A DNA stretch of 64,000 bases from Nocardioides sp. W7 (GTDB lineage: Bacteria; Actinomycetota; Actinomycetes; Propionibacteriales; Nocardioidaceae): the NCBI RefSeq assembly GCF_022919075.1, contig NZ_CP095078.1, positions 3,906,001 through 3,970,000 on the forward strand. The letters run 5' to 3'. Shown in pieces: positions 1-8,972 of this stretch (the stretch's first letter is position 1; the number at the start of each line of letters is the position of its first letter). A program made the translations under genes and the position numbers. The notes under the pieces are model-generated. The model saw only the letters and a list, made by a program, of their open reading frames with translations. It did no database searches and was not told the DNA's origin.

Positions 1-289
1 GGAGCGGTTCACCGCCTGTGCAGACGACCATCGGTCGGCCACCACCGCTGACGGGCCACTTCTCTGCAACCGCGGCCGCGAGCGCCTGGGCATCAGCGAA
101 CTTGCCGCCACCCTCGCCATCGGTCCCGACGAAGTCGGTGTCGCAGAACTTGCAGATCGCGCGTTCCCGGTCGGCTTCCCGACCGGTCCACAGGTTGCAG
201 GAACTGAAGCGGCAGAACACCGCCGGGCGTCCAGCGTGCGTACCCTCACCCTGGAGCGTATAAAAGATTTCCTTGACCTTGTAGGTCAC
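1..289 (-). CDS. queE: 7-carboxy-7-deazaguanine synthase QueE (partial, 3' end off window)
   Basis: This is a radical SAM enzyme that converts 6-carboxytetrahydropterin to 7-carboxy-7-deazaguanine, the step before QueC in preQ0 synthesis. The translation opens with an EIFYTLQGEG motif. It has a CX14CX2C cluster motif (C...AICKFCD), the spacing known for one QueE subgroup in place of CX3CX2C, and then CTGGEPLL near the window edge. The start is GTG at 289, preceded by AGGAGG at about 8 bases. It overlaps the queC stop by 4 bases (GTGA), so the two are translationally coupled. Only about 96 residues are in the window. The family call is strong; the rest of the gene and any folE/queD neighbours lie to the left. 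Confidence 0.9.
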   Translation of the reverse strand, partial: MTYKVKEIFYTLQGEGTHAGRPAVFCRFSSCNLWTGREADRERAICKFCDTDFVGTDGEGGGKFADAQALAAAVAEKWPVSGGGRPMVVCTGGEPL

Positions 290-984
290 GCAGTCGCCTC
301 CTGGTACCTGACCGGATCAGCAAGTCCAGCGTCCGCGAAGCCGCGAAGCCGCAGCAGGCAGGAGTCGCAGTGGCCACAGGAACGGCCGTCCTCGTCCGGG
401 TCGTAACAGGACAACGTGAGCGAATAGTCGACGCCAAGCTTCGTCCCAAGGTCAACCGTCTCGGCCTTGGTGAGGTTGATCAACGGCGTATGGATCTTGA
501 GTGCATTGCCCTCAACGCCGGCCCGTGTAGCGAGGTTGGCCATCTGCTCGTAGGCGGCGATGAACTCGGGACGACAGTCCGGATACCCGGAGTAGTCCAG
601 AGCGCTGACTCCGATGAAGATGTCGGTGGCTCCCACGACCTCGGCGTAGGCCAGCGCGAACGAGAGGAACACGGTATTGCGAGCCGGCACATAAGTAATC
701 GGGATCTCGTCGCCGCCGATCTCGTCCGCCGAGTCGTGCTTGGGCACCTCGACATCCGCGGTCAACGCAGACCCACCGAACACCCGGAGATCGATGTCGC
801 ACACCACGTGCCGCGCGACCCCAGCAGCCTCAGCGACGCGCTGCGCCGCGACGAGTTCGACCTCGTGCCGTTGCCCATAGCGGAAGCTCAGGGCGTACGG
901 CTCGAACCCCTGATCCTTCGCTATCGCGAGCACAGTGGTCGAGTCCAGGCCCCCACTCAGCAGGACGATGGCCTTTCGCGTCAT
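286..984 (-). CDS. queC: 7-cyano-7-deazaguanine (preQ0) synthase QueC
   Basis: A 232-residue ATP-dependent enzyme that turns 7-carboxy-7-deazaguanine into preQ0. The PP-loop SGGLDST is at residues 10-16. The zinc site is C193, C203, C206 and C209. Length is normal for the family. I chose ATG 984 because the family begins a few residues before the PP-loop and an AGAGGGTG-like ribosome site precedes it; an open frame continues up to 1284 but lacks similarity. The gene diverges from the dpd operon. No queF (preQ0 reductase) is seen here, which fits preQ0 being used for DNA by DpdA rather than going on to queuosine. Confidence 0.95.
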   Translation of the reverse strand: MTRKAIVLLSGGLDSTTVLAIAKDQGFEPYALSFRYGQRHEVELVAAQRVAEAAGVARHVVCDIDLRVFGGSALTADVEVPKHDSADEIGGDEIPITYVPARNTVFLSFALAYAEVVGATDIFIGVSALDYSGYPDCRPEFIAAYEQMANLATRAGVEGNALKIHTPLINLTKAETVDLGTKLGVDYSLTLSCYDPDEDGRSCGHCDSCLLRLRGFADAGLADPVRYQEATA

Positions 985-1032
985 GTCCAACACCCTCTTC
1001 AGTAGGTCGATGGGCCTGTCGGCCCGTACTGT

Positions 1033-1075
1033 CGAAACTACACGATAGAGTAGCTGGAACGAACACGTAGTTTCG
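1033..1075. promoter_or_regulatory. Inverted repeat in the queC/dpdC divergent promoter gap
   Basis: The gap between the queC start (984) and dpdC start (1090) holds a perfect 9-bp inverted repeat: CGAAACTAC at 1033-1041 and GTAGTTTCG at 1067-1075. The arm centres are about 34 bp apart, close to three helical turns. A TAGAGT hexamer at 1046-1051 could be a -10 box for the dpd operon. The position suggests an operator shared by preQ0 synthesis and the dpd genes. This is inference; no regulator gene lies next to it. Confidence 0.45.
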
Positions 1076-1089
1076 GAGCAGGTGAGGCC

Positions 1090-1959
1090 ATGTCGCGACA
1101 GAAACTGACGATCATCGTCACCTGCACTGACAGGAAGTTGGCGACCCCCGATGACGAGTTGATGATCCGCAACCTTCCCAAAGGACACGTCAGCGCTCGC
1201 GCCCGGGTCTGGCGAGAGCGCGTCGCGCGAGCGACGGTGCGCCGACCCCTCATTGACTTGTACGGCGGCGAGACGTGGAGTCAAGTTCGCACCCTTGCAC
1301 TCAAGGCCACGAACCTCGGGTATGAGTCAACGATGTTCGTGGCTTCGGCCGGACTCGGACTCCAGCACGTCTCCACTCTTGCTCCCGCCTACGCCGCGAC
1401 CTTCAGTGCTGGTCACGCCGACTCGATCGGCACATCTCTTCCGGAGTCTCAAACTTGGTGGGGCGCGCTCCCCCATGCCGACGTCGCTCCCGGAGGGCAA
1501 GCGATCTGGGTCTTGTCTGAGGCCTACTCACGCGTTGTTGGCCAGCAGTTACTCGAAGACACCGCCCCCAGTGACGTGCTGGTGTTCGGCGGGTCGAAGG
1601 ACCTCGGCGACAGCGTGCGCGTCCGCTCGGACCGATCATTGCGGCGTCCGCTCGGGGGCACCGTCACCAGTCTCAACGTTCGCTCCGCAACGCAGTGGCT
1701 GAGTTTGTGTGACGGCGAAGATCCATTCACCAGTGCCGCGCGGGACAAGTGGCAAACCTGGTCGCACGAGAAGCGGCATCGCGAGGTCTTTGATCGCAAG
1801 CCCATGTCTGACTCCGCGGTACTTGCGTTCGTCAGAGAGCTCCGCGTGCGTCAACCCACCATCTCCAAGACGAGTGCACTCAAGCTTCTTCGCGAGGCCG
1901 GCATGGCCTGTGAGCAACGACGATTCTCAACTCTCTTTCAACAGGCGGTGGCTCGATGA
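1090..1959 (+). CDS. dpdC: DpdC-like protein (YaaA/DUF328-type), putative preQ0-to-ADG step
   Basis: A 289-residue protein. The N-terminal half has a YaaA/DUF328-like layout: a strand with TCTDRK near residue 12, then DLYGGETW, then VASAGLGL and APAYAATFS. In the Salmonella system DpdC is a DUF328 protein needed to convert preQ0 in DNA to the amide dADG. Position supports the call: it is the first gene of the dpd run, preceded by GGTGAGG, and overlaps dpdB by ATGA. The C-terminal third (about residues 215-289) is basic and helical and I do not recognise it. The family match is from motif memory only, so moderate confidence. Confidence 0.65.
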   Translation: MSRQKLTIIVTCTDRKLATPDDELMIRNLPKGHVSARARVWRERVARATVRRPLIDLYGGETWSQVRTLALKATNLGYESTMFVASAGLGLQHVSTLAPAYAATFSAGHADSIGTSLPESQTWWGALPHADVAPGGQAIWVLSEAYSRVVGQQLLEDTAPSDVLVFGGSKDLGDSVRVRSDRSLRRPLGGTVTSLNVRSATQWLSLCDGEDPFTSAARDKWQTWSHEKRHREVFDRKPMSDSAVLAFVRELRVRQPTISKTSALKLLREAGMACEQRRFSTLFQQAVAR

Positions 1960-3092
1960 CAGATCCAAAGAGGCTGGTACGCCGGGCACTCAAGGTTCTT
2001 CAAAGCGAGGACACTCCGCTGTACCTCTTCACGCTGGCAGCTGAGGAAGTCGACCTGGTCGCGGACGTTGCGCGGATCGGTCGAGATGAGGCAGGCAAGC
2101 TCATCGGGTATCAGCGCCCCGAGAAGCAGAAGCACGTCAAGCAGATCCAGGAGTACCTGGACTCGGAGGATCCAATCTTTCCCAACGGGCTCATCCTCGC
2201 GTTGCCACCCGAGGTCAAGTTCAAGTCGAGTCGTGGGCCGACCACGACAGATGGGCTGGCTGTTGCCGGGACGTTGGAGATCCCAATAGCTCCCGACGGC
2301 GATGGCCCGCGGCCGGCCTGGATCGTCGATGGCCAACAGCGAAGCCTTGCCCTCTCTCGCACCAAGAACCGCCGGCTCCCGGTGCCGGTGGCGGGCTTCG
2401 TCGCTGTCTCGCTCGAACTTCAACGAGAGCAGTTCCTGCGGGTCAACACCGTCCAGCCGCTACCGACTGGGCTCGTCACAGAACTGCTCCCAGAGATTTC
2501 CCGCGTTCCCTCCGCACGGATGGCCACCAGACAGTTGCCCTCCGCCCTTGTTGACATGCTGAATCACGACTCAGATTCGCCGTTCCATGGACTCATCCGA
2601 CGGGCATCCACTCCGGCCGACGACAAGAAGGTCACCGTCGTCACCGACAACAGCCTCGTTGAGGCGATCCGAGAGTCTGTTGAGTCCCCATCTGGGGTCT
2701 TGTTTCCCTACCGGAATATCGCTACTGGGACGACGGACACTGAGGGCATCCGACGTGTCCTCCTCGCCTACTGGGGCGCCGTCCACGACACCTTCCCCGA
2801 GGCTTGGGGCGCGAACCCAACGGCGAGCCGCCTCATGCACGGAGTTGGAGTCCGAGCCATGGGCCGACTCATGGATCGGGTCATGACGCATGTACGAGAC
2901 GACGACCCCCGTGCGCGTGAGCGCGCTGCAGAGGAACTGCGCCTCATCGCTCCGAAGTGCCGGTGGACGGACGGCACTTGGGAAGACTTGGGCGTTGCGT
3001 GGAACGACCTGCAGAACACCCCTCGACACATCAGCGCGTTGTCCAACTACCTCGTTCGGACGTACCTTGCTGAGCGAACGGGCCGCAAGTGA
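1956..3092 (+). CDS. dpdB: DpdB, DGQHR-domain protein, copy 1
   Basis: A 378-residue DGQHR-family (DndB/ParB-like) protein. The signature is IVDGQQR with DGQQR at residues 125-129, followed by the family's FLRVNTVQPLP at 160-170. DpdB is needed together with DpdA to put preQ0 into DNA in the Salmonella system; its exact chemistry is usually described as ParB-like nuclease/ATPase. It overlaps dpdC and dpdA by 4 bases at each end. A second, clearly diverged DpdB follows dpdA. The two share the N-terminal GYQRPE motif, the signature and a similar C-terminal NTP-type ending, but most other positions differ. Confidence 0.88.
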   Translation: MTDPKRLVRRALKVLQSEDTPLYLFTLAAEEVDLVADVARIGRDEAGKLIGYQRPEKQKHVKQIQEYLDSEDPIFPNGLILALPPEVKFKSSRGPTTTDGLAVAGTLEIPIAPDGDGPRPAWIVDGQQRSLALSRTKNRRLPVPVAGFVAVSLELQREQFLRVNTVQPLPTGLVTELLPEISRVPSARMATRQLPSALVDMLNHDSDSPFHGLIRRASTPADDKKVTVVTDNSLVEAIRESVESPSGVLFPYRNIATGTTDTEGIRRVLLAYWGAVHDTFPEAWGANPTASRLMHGVGVRAMGRLMDRVMTHVRDDDPRARERAAEELRLIAPKCRWTDGTWEDLGVAWNDLQNTPRHISALSNYLVRTYLAERTGRK

Positions 3093-4339
3093 AGTTCTAC
3101 TTCCCCGACAGCCAGGACCTCGTGAGTCCGGCCTACGACTTCCTCCGGGACGAGTACCCAGCCCACCGCGTTCGTCAGCGGGACGACCGGTACGCACATG
3201 AGGTCCTAGCCGACGCCCCGTATCACGGAATCCTCGTCAGCAAGTCGATCGTGGACGGATCGATCAAGGGTGCGGGCAAGTACTCAGGTGCGCAGCGGGC
3301 TCGTCTATATCGGATGGGCGTCCATCGCTTCTTTCGGTTGCCTCGTGGCGTGGAAACGTTGGGCGACAACGGTGCGTTCAACTACATCGATGAGCCCGTC
3401 CCACCGGTGACGGCCACCGAGACGCTCGACTTCTACGAGGAGTGCGGTTTCGACGCCGGAGTGAGCACTGACCACGTGATCTTTGGTTACGAACCCGATG
3501 CGACGGAGAAGTCTGCAGATCCCGAGTGGGTCGAACGACGCAAACTCACGCTGCGCCTTGCCGAGGACTTCATCTCGCTCACCAATGATCGACGCACCCG
3601 TGTTCAGCCAGTCGGCGCCGCCCAAGGATGGAGTCCAAAGAGCTTCGCCGACAGCGTCAAAGCCCTCCAAGAGATGGGATACGGGCGCATCGCGCTGGGG
3701 GGCATGGTGCCTCTGAGGACCGACCAGATCTTGGCCTGTCTGGCCCAGATCTCGACCATCCTCGTGCCCGGAACCGAACTGCACCTGCTCGGGATCAACC
3801 GCATCGACGCCATGGACCGGTTCTCCGAACTGGGCGTCACCAGCTTCGACAGCACGTCAGCTTTCAGGCAGGCGTTCATGGACGATCGGAAGAACTACCA
3901 CACGAGCGAGCGCGCGTACGTGGCGATCCGGGTGCCCCAAGTCGACGGCAACCCCACTCTGAAGCGGGCGATCCTGGCGGGCTCCGTCAGCCAGAGGGAT
4001 GCCCTCACTGCCGAGCGTGAGGCGCTCAAGGCTCTTCGTGCGTTCGACGGCACACCGGCGGGGCGCCAAGGGTGCCTGGACGCGCTGGGCGCCTACGAGG
4101 TCGTGTGCCAGGGCAAGAAGTCGTACCTCGACGCGTACGCGGAGACTCTGGAAGCCGCGCCCTGGCGTGTCTGTCCCTGCTCTATCTGCCAGGAGCACGG
4201 CGTGGAGGTCGCCATCTTCCGCGGTACCGAGCGGAACAAGCGACGGGGATTCCACAACCTTTCGGTCCTCAGGCAACAGATGGGGCAACTTGTCCACAGC
4301 CGCGCAGCGGGTACCAGCTTGGCAGACGCCAACACCTAG
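3089..4339 (+). CDS. dpdA: DpdA, DNA-guanine transglycosylase (TGT paralogue)
   Basis: A 416-residue member of the tRNA-guanine transglycosylase superfamily of the DpdA type, which swaps guanine in DNA for preQ0. The two expected catalytic aspartates are visible: D93 in LGDNGAFNY and D254 in SFDSTS. The zinc ligands are C362, C364 and C367 (CPCSIC) and H389 (GFHN). The substrate-pocket region includes ALGGMVPL at 202-209. The start is GTG overlapping the dpdB stop. Its placement among dpdB/C/E-K and next to queC/queE separates it from a housekeeping tRNA enzyme. Confidence 0.95.
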   Translation: MKFYFPDSQDLVSPAYDFLRDEYPAHRVRQRDDRYAHEVLADAPYHGILVSKSIVDGSIKGAGKYSGAQRARLYRMGVHRFFRLPRGVETLGDNGAFNYIDEPVPPVTATETLDFYEECGFDAGVSTDHVIFGYEPDATEKSADPEWVERRKLTLRLAEDFISLTNDRRTRVQPVGAAQGWSPKSFADSVKALQEMGYGRIALGGMVPLRTDQILACLAQISTILVPGTELHLLGINRIDAMDRFSELGVTSFDSTSAFRQAFMDDRKNYHTSERAYVAIRVPQVDGNPTLKRAILAGSVSQRDALTAEREALKALRAFDGTPAGRQGCLDALGAYEVVCQGKKSYLDAYAETLEAAPWRVCPCSICQEHGVEVAIFRGTERNKRRGFHNLSVLRQQMGQLVHSRAAGTSLADANT

Positions 4340-4349
4340 GCTTTCGTCC

Positions 4350-5453
4350 ATGGCCGACCGTTACGAAATCCGACTCCCCGCCCTCAAGATCCGTCAGGGC
4401 GAGCAGGCCATCTTCGCGTTCGGTGTAGACGGTAAGCGGATCCACGAGTTCACGACTGTGAGTCGCGTCCACCGTGACGACACGGAGCTTCAGGGCTACC
4501 AGCGTCCCGAGGTCCTGAGCCACATCCGAGCGATCAGGAGGTACCTCGAGTCAGACGGCGCGATGCTTCCGAACGCCGTCGTACTTGCCTTCGATGAGCG
4601 GGTCAGCTTCGAGGCATCCACCGATCGCAGCGCCTTGGACTACGTGACGTCAGGCGAGCTCGTAATCCCTGTTGACGAATCGCTTCCCGACGATCAGAAG
4701 CCCGCCTGGTTGGTCGATGGCCAGCAGCGCAGCGCAGCAATCCGTGACGCCGACCTTGCAGAGTTCGCCGTAGCTGCTGTCGGGTTCATCGCGCACGGGG
4801 AAGCGGAGCAGCGCTCACAGTTCATCCTCGTCAACAACACGAGGCCGTTGCCCAAGGGGCTCATCCACGAACTCCTGCCTAACACCGAAGGACACCTTCC
4901 GACGGCGTACGCCAAGAAGCAACTGCCGGCACGCGTGCTCTCGGCACTGAACTTCGGAAACCGGACTGACGGTCAGCCGTTCGCAACTCGCATCGCAACG
5001 CCCACGATGGCGAACGGTTACATCAAGGACAACAGTGTCCTGAAGATGATCGAGAACAGCCTCTACGACGGCGCGCTCTACCAGTACCGCGACCCCGTCG
5101 ATGGTACCGGCAATGTCGACCAGATGCTGCTTCACCTGAACTATTTCTGGACTGTGGTCGCTGTGACATTCCCGGAGGCTTGGAACCTGCCACCCAAGAA
5201 GTCTCGACTCACACACGGGGCTGGAATCCAAGCCATGGGCTATGTGATGGACCAGTTGACCGACGGAGTGCCGGCAACTGAGCTCCCAGGGCTCGGACTT
5301 GAGGCGACGATCGCTGGCCTAAGGTCGAGTTGCGCGTGGACGTCGGGTACCTGGGACTTTGGCCCCGAGCAGGCGCGGCGCTGGAACGGAATCCAGAACA
5401 CCCCGAACGACGTTCGGTTGCTGACCGGCCACTTGCTACGCGCACTTCGCTGA
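4350..5453 (+). CDS. dpdB: DpdB, DGQHR-domain protein, copy 2
   Basis: A 367-residue second DGQHR protein. LVDGQQR carries the signature at residues 123-127, followed by FILVNNTRPLPKG from 158. The start is ATG 4350, 10 bases after dpdA; the frame is open further upstream but that part only shadows dpdA. No clear ribosome site precedes it, so it may be translated by reinitiation. It parallels copy 1 along its whole length yet is clearly diverged, so this looks like an old duplication or a separate acquisition. It could be a partner subunit of copy 1 or have a different DNA specificity; the sequence cannot decide. Confidence 0.87.
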   Translation: MADRYEIRLPALKIRQGEQAIFAFGVDGKRIHEFTTVSRVHRDDTELQGYQRPEVLSHIRAIRRYLESDGAMLPNAVVLAFDERVSFEASTDRSALDYVTSGELVIPVDESLPDDQKPAWLVDGQQRSAAIRDADLAEFAVAAVGFIAHGEAEQRSQFILVNNTRPLPKGLIHELLPNTEGHLPTAYAKKQLPARVLSALNFGNRTDGQPFATRIATPTMANGYIKDNSVLKMIENSLYDGALYQYRDPVDGTGNVDQMLLHLNYFWTVVAVTFPEAWNLPPKKSRLTHGAGIQAMGYVMDQLTDGVPATELPGLGLEATIAGLRSSCAWTSGTWDFGPEQARRWNGIQNTPNDVRLLTGHLLRALR

Positions 5454-5542
5454 CGCTTTCGGCGGCTGGTTTGTGCCAACCGCCACAAACTGTCGGACGT
5501 CTTTACTAACCTCTGTGGAGTGAGGGCAAAGCGGGGACAGGC

Positions 5543-8500
5543 ATGACTGCTGGGGTGATGTGTCCCCTGTGTGGTTCCCCGATGGTGATGCAGTTTGCCT
5601 CTCGCGGCCGCAACGCCGGGCAATCCTTCTGGGGCTGCTCGACGTTTCCGCGTTGCCGCGGATCACGCGACGCTGAAGGCAACGCGCCCAAGCCCCGTCA
5701 GCCGCGGAAGAAGCCAGCAGCGCCGCCGACGACTGCGCCAGGACGGCGAGCCAGGTCTCTCAGCCGCGGCGATCTGCTCGTCTCCTCAGCGAACACCTTC
5801 GGGCCAGGCAAACTCGTTGCGCGAGAGGGCGACAACCTGGTGCTCGAGTACTTCGACGCGCCCGGCCCGGCCGCATCAGATCGCTACCGCGAGGCGGTGC
5901 CGCGCGCCAGCCTGACCCGACTGGCACTCTCCCCCGAACTTCGCGTGTTCTGGCAGGACAAGGAGGATCGCTGGCGCTCCGGTCGCATCATCGAGGCGAA
6001 CGAGCACAACGACATCTACGTCCGCAGCCATGAATGGGAGGGATTCGTTCCTGAGGAGCGACTCCACGTTCGCTGGAACAAGCCATTGGTGGATCCGGTC
6101 GGCTTCGGGGAAGCAGGCATGCTCGAGTCGCCGATGCTTGCTGAACTACGTCTCCCCTTCCTGCGCAGCATTCTTCGGCAGCGATCGGCGGCCCACGGCA
6201 TGCGTGCCGTCCTATCGAGCTGCATCGAACTCCACGCTCACCAGGTCGAGACCGCTTGGCGCGTCCTGCAGGACCCGGTCCAGCGCTACCTGCTCGCCGA
6301 TGAGGTCGGCCTAGGAAAGACGATCGAGGCCGGGATCATCATCCGCCAGATGCTGCTGGACAAGCCCGACCTTCGCGTCCAGTTGATCCTCCCGCCCTTC
6401 CTCCTTGACCAGTGGAAGCGTGAATTGGCCCAGAAGTTCCGGGTTCACGACTTTCCTCGTTCGCAGGTCCGGTTCAATCGCGACGATGACCCGGCGTCGT
6501 GGGACGCAGCAGACCTCGTCGTGGTTGACGAGGCACACAACCTTGCACGGATGTCAGTCAGCCCTGACCCTGAACTCGCCACTCGCTTCGAACGCCTCCG
6601 CGAGGTCGCCCTGGCAAGTCCGCGCTTGCTGATGCTCTCGGCAACACCGGCACTCCACAACGAGGACGCCTTCCTCGCGATGCTCAAACTGCTTGACCCT
6701 GCGGTGTACGCAGGCACCACCGCCAGGCAACTGCGCTCGCGCCTTGAGGCTCGCGCCGGCCTAGGCCGTGTGTTTCTGGGCCTGCGCCCCGGCCTCCCAG
6801 GTGTACTGCTGAAGGGGCGCCTAGCGGAGATCGAAACGGCGTTCCCCGCAGACGACGAGGTCGGCACCCTCGTTGAACGCGCCCGAGAGGCTGTGGCCGT
6901 GCAGGACCAGGACGAGACGTCACGGCTGATTCAGGCGCTGCGCACGCACGTCGCCGAGGTGTACCGCGTCCACCGGCGGATGCTTCGCACGCGGCGGACG
7001 ACGGCTCTCGAGAGGGCCTACCGGGTGTCGGGGCGCCGAACCCCGCAGGCGGTTCCCCTGGGAACGACGCCGCACGACGAAGTCACCGAGGCCCTCGATC
7101 GGTGGCGAGAGCAGGCCTTGGCCCGGGCAGAAGGCAACCCATTAGCGATGACAGCAACCGGGCGCGCCTTCGCCGAGGCTGCAGCCGTCGCTCTCGACCC
7201 TCGCGCGCTTCAGGCGTGGGCGGACAGCCGCGCCGCCGAAGCGGGTGGGAACGACGAACTCGCAGCTCTGAAGCGCATTGAGCAGGACATGGGCTATGCC
7301 GATCGCCGGGCAACCGTGAGCCGGCCCTTCGCCGAGGCCCTGAGCGAACTAATGACGTCCAAGGAACGCGCGGTCGTCTTCTGCCCCACACCGGAGTTGG
7401 CAACAGAATTGGCCGAGGAACTCGACGATCTGTTCGGCGCCGGGTCAGTCTTCCGCCATTTGAGGACTGAGAGTAGCGAGCAGAACGAGCGCGCAGTGCG
7501 GTCTTTCGAGGCGATCCGCAATGTTGCGGTCCTGGTCGCAGATTCATCGGCTGAGGAAGGCCGCAACCTACAGTTCGCCGATGTCCTAGCCCACCTCGGC
7601 CTGCCGGGATCGGCGAACCGCCTTGAGCAGCGCATCGGGCGTTGTGATCGATGGTCGCCGGCAGGGTCAGGAGAGTGGCGGTCATACGTCGCGGTCGGCC
7701 CCGGGGACCGCTCGTACGCGAAGGCCTGGGCACGCATCCTTAGTGATGGGTTCGGCATCTTCGAAAGCTCGGTCGCCAGTCTTCAGCAGGCCGTCGATGA
7801 CGCGACCGATGAGGCGTGGCGCATTCTCCTTGAGATGGGGCTCGACGGGGTCGATGTCGCAGTGGCCCGCGTGCGGGAGATGCTCGATGCAGAGATCGAG
7901 CGTGTCCGCGAACAGGACGCGCTCGACAGTCTGGAAACGAGCACCGATGACCGCTCCGTCTATGCGCGGATCACTGACATCGAGTCCGACGCCTCGGCCT
8001 TCGCCAAGGTGAGTGACGATCTTCTCGCGGCCAGTAGCGCCGCCGGCAACCTTCGATTCGAACGGGTCGGCAATCCTGTCGCCGGTTTGGGCGGCTACGA
8101 GTCGCTCGACCGACTGCCAGGGAAGCAAGCGCAGATCCCACTGATCCCGGCATCGCGCCTCGTTCGGGACTTCCTTCCTCTGAAGGGTCACAGCGGAACT
8201 TTCGTGCGAGAGGTTGCCCTCGAGCGCGAAGATGTTCACCTCTACCGCTACGGCGACCAGTTCATCGACGCCGTCAGTGACTTCCTCTGGCACGACGATC
8301 GCGGCCGGGCTTTCGGCATGTGGCGCTGGCTGCCCGACTGGCCCCGCGACGACACGCCTCTGTACCGGTTCGACTACGCCGTCGAGGCCGACCCGCTCGA
8401 TGTGCCGACCTCGAACGACCCACGCAGCGAACTCGTGACGGTCAGTTCGGGTACTGACCAACTCGCGCTCGCCCGGCGCGCCGACGGAATCTTCCCCCCG

Positions 8501-8971
8501 ATCATCGTGAGCGTCTGGATGACGGTCGGTGCACGGGAGTTGACGACCGAGGCACACCTCGATGCCCTTGCTGCCCCTTACACAAAGCCGAGCCCGATGC
8601 GTACAGGCGGGGACTATTCGCTGAACCGTGTCAGGATCAAGGAAGCCTACGACCTCATTCCTGCACACACCTGGGGATCGTCATGGCGCTCCGCAGAAGA
8701 TGCAGCTCAGCGGCTCGTCCGCGGACGGGAGGACGTGCGTGCCGCCGTCGAACGGGCTACTGCCATCGCCACTCAAGACACTGCAACGAGGCTGTTGCAG
8801 TTGCGACTTCGGGCTGCACGTACGACGGGGTCAGAACTCGCCCGCTTGGAGGAAGAACTCCATGGTGAGGCAGTCATCGCCCGTGCGATGTTGACGGCAG
8901 TGGCTACCCCAACTCTACGACTGGACAGCACCGGCATGGTCGTTCTCTCGGGCCGAGCACTGACAAGCTGA
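5543..8971 (+). CDS. dpdE: DpdE, SNF2-type helicase with N-terminal zinc finger
   Basis: A 1142-residue SF2/SNF2 ATPase. It begins with a topoisomerase-like four-cysteine finger (C7, C10, C32, C38) and a basic Pro/Ala linker. The helicase core has DEVGLGKT (253-260, motif I), DEAH (329-332, motif II), SAT (366-368, motif III) and QRIGRCDR (696-703, motif VI). In the dpd system DpdE belongs to the restriction/remodelling set. It starts 89 bases after dpdB copy 2, the largest gap in the run, so an internal promoter is possible. The long C-terminal part has no motif I recognise. Confidence 0.9.
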   Translation: MTAGVMCPLCGSPMVMQFASRGRNAGQSFWGCSTFPRCRGSRDAEGNAPKPRQPRKKPAAPPTTAPGRRARSLSRGDLLVSSANTFGPGKLVAREGDNLVLEYFDAPGPAASDRYREAVPRASLTRLALSPELRVFWQDKEDRWRSGRIIEANEHNDIYVRSHEWEGFVPEERLHVRWNKPLVDPVGFGEAGMLESPMLAELRLPFLRSILRQRSAAHGMRAVLSSCIELHAHQVETAWRVLQDPVQRYLLADEVGLGKTIEAGIIIRQMLLDKPDLRVQLILPPFLLDQWKRELAQKFRVHDFPRSQVRFNRDDDPASWDAADLVVVDEAHNLARMSVSPDPELATRFERLREVALASPRLLMLSATPALHNEDAFLAMLKLLDPAVYAGTTARQLRSRLEARAGLGRVFLGLRPGLPGVLLKGRLAEIETAFPADDEVGTLVERAREAVAVQDQDETSRLIQALRTHVAEVYRVHRRMLRTRRTTALERAYRVSGRRTPQAVPLGTTPHDEVTEALDRWREQALARAEGNPLAMTATGRAFAEAAAVALDPRALQAWADSRAAEAGGNDELAALKRIEQDMGYADRRATVSRPFAEALSELMTSKERAVVFCPTPELATELAEELDDLFGAGSVFRHLRTESSEQNERAVRSFEAIRNVAVLVADSSAEEGRNLQFADVLAHLGLPGSANRLEQRIGRCDRWSPAGSGEWRSYVAVGPGDRSYAKAWARILSDGFGIFESSVASLQQAVDDATDEAWRILLEMGLDGVDVAVARVREMLDAEIERVREQDALDSLETSTDDRSVYARITDIESDASAFAKVSDDLLAASSAAGNLRFERVGNPVAGLGGYESLDRLPGKQAQIPLIPASRLVRDFLPLKGHSGTFVREVALEREDVHLYRYGDQFIDAVSDFLWHDDRGRAFGMWRWLPDWPRDDTPLYRFDYAVEADPLDVPTSNDPRSELVTVSSGTDQLALARRADGIFPPIIVSVWMTVGARELTTEAHLDALAAPYTKPSPMRTGGDYSLNRVRIKEAYDLIPAHTWGSSWRSAEDAAQRLVRGREDVRAAVERATAIATQDTATRLLQLRLRAARTTGSELARLEEELHGEAVIARAMLTAVATPTLRLDSTGMVVLSGRALTS

Positions 8972-8972
8972 C

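Noticed and set aside
1..289. QueE lacking a normal radical SAM motif
   Set aside because: The cysteines are all present with CX14CX2C spacing, a known QueE variant.
3089..4339. DpdA as a housekeeping tRNA-guanine transglycosylase
   Set aside because: The N-terminal part and length differ from tRNA enzymes, and the gene is embedded in the dpd run.
3999..4349. Upstream extension of dpdB copy 2
   Set aside because: This part only overlaps dpdA in another frame and has no DGQHR-family similarity; ATG 4350 gives the usual length.
1956..5453. DGQHR genes as part of a Dnd phosphorothioation system (DndB)
   Set aside because: No dndA, dndC, dndD or dndE genes are present, while DpdA and preQ0 genes are adjacent.
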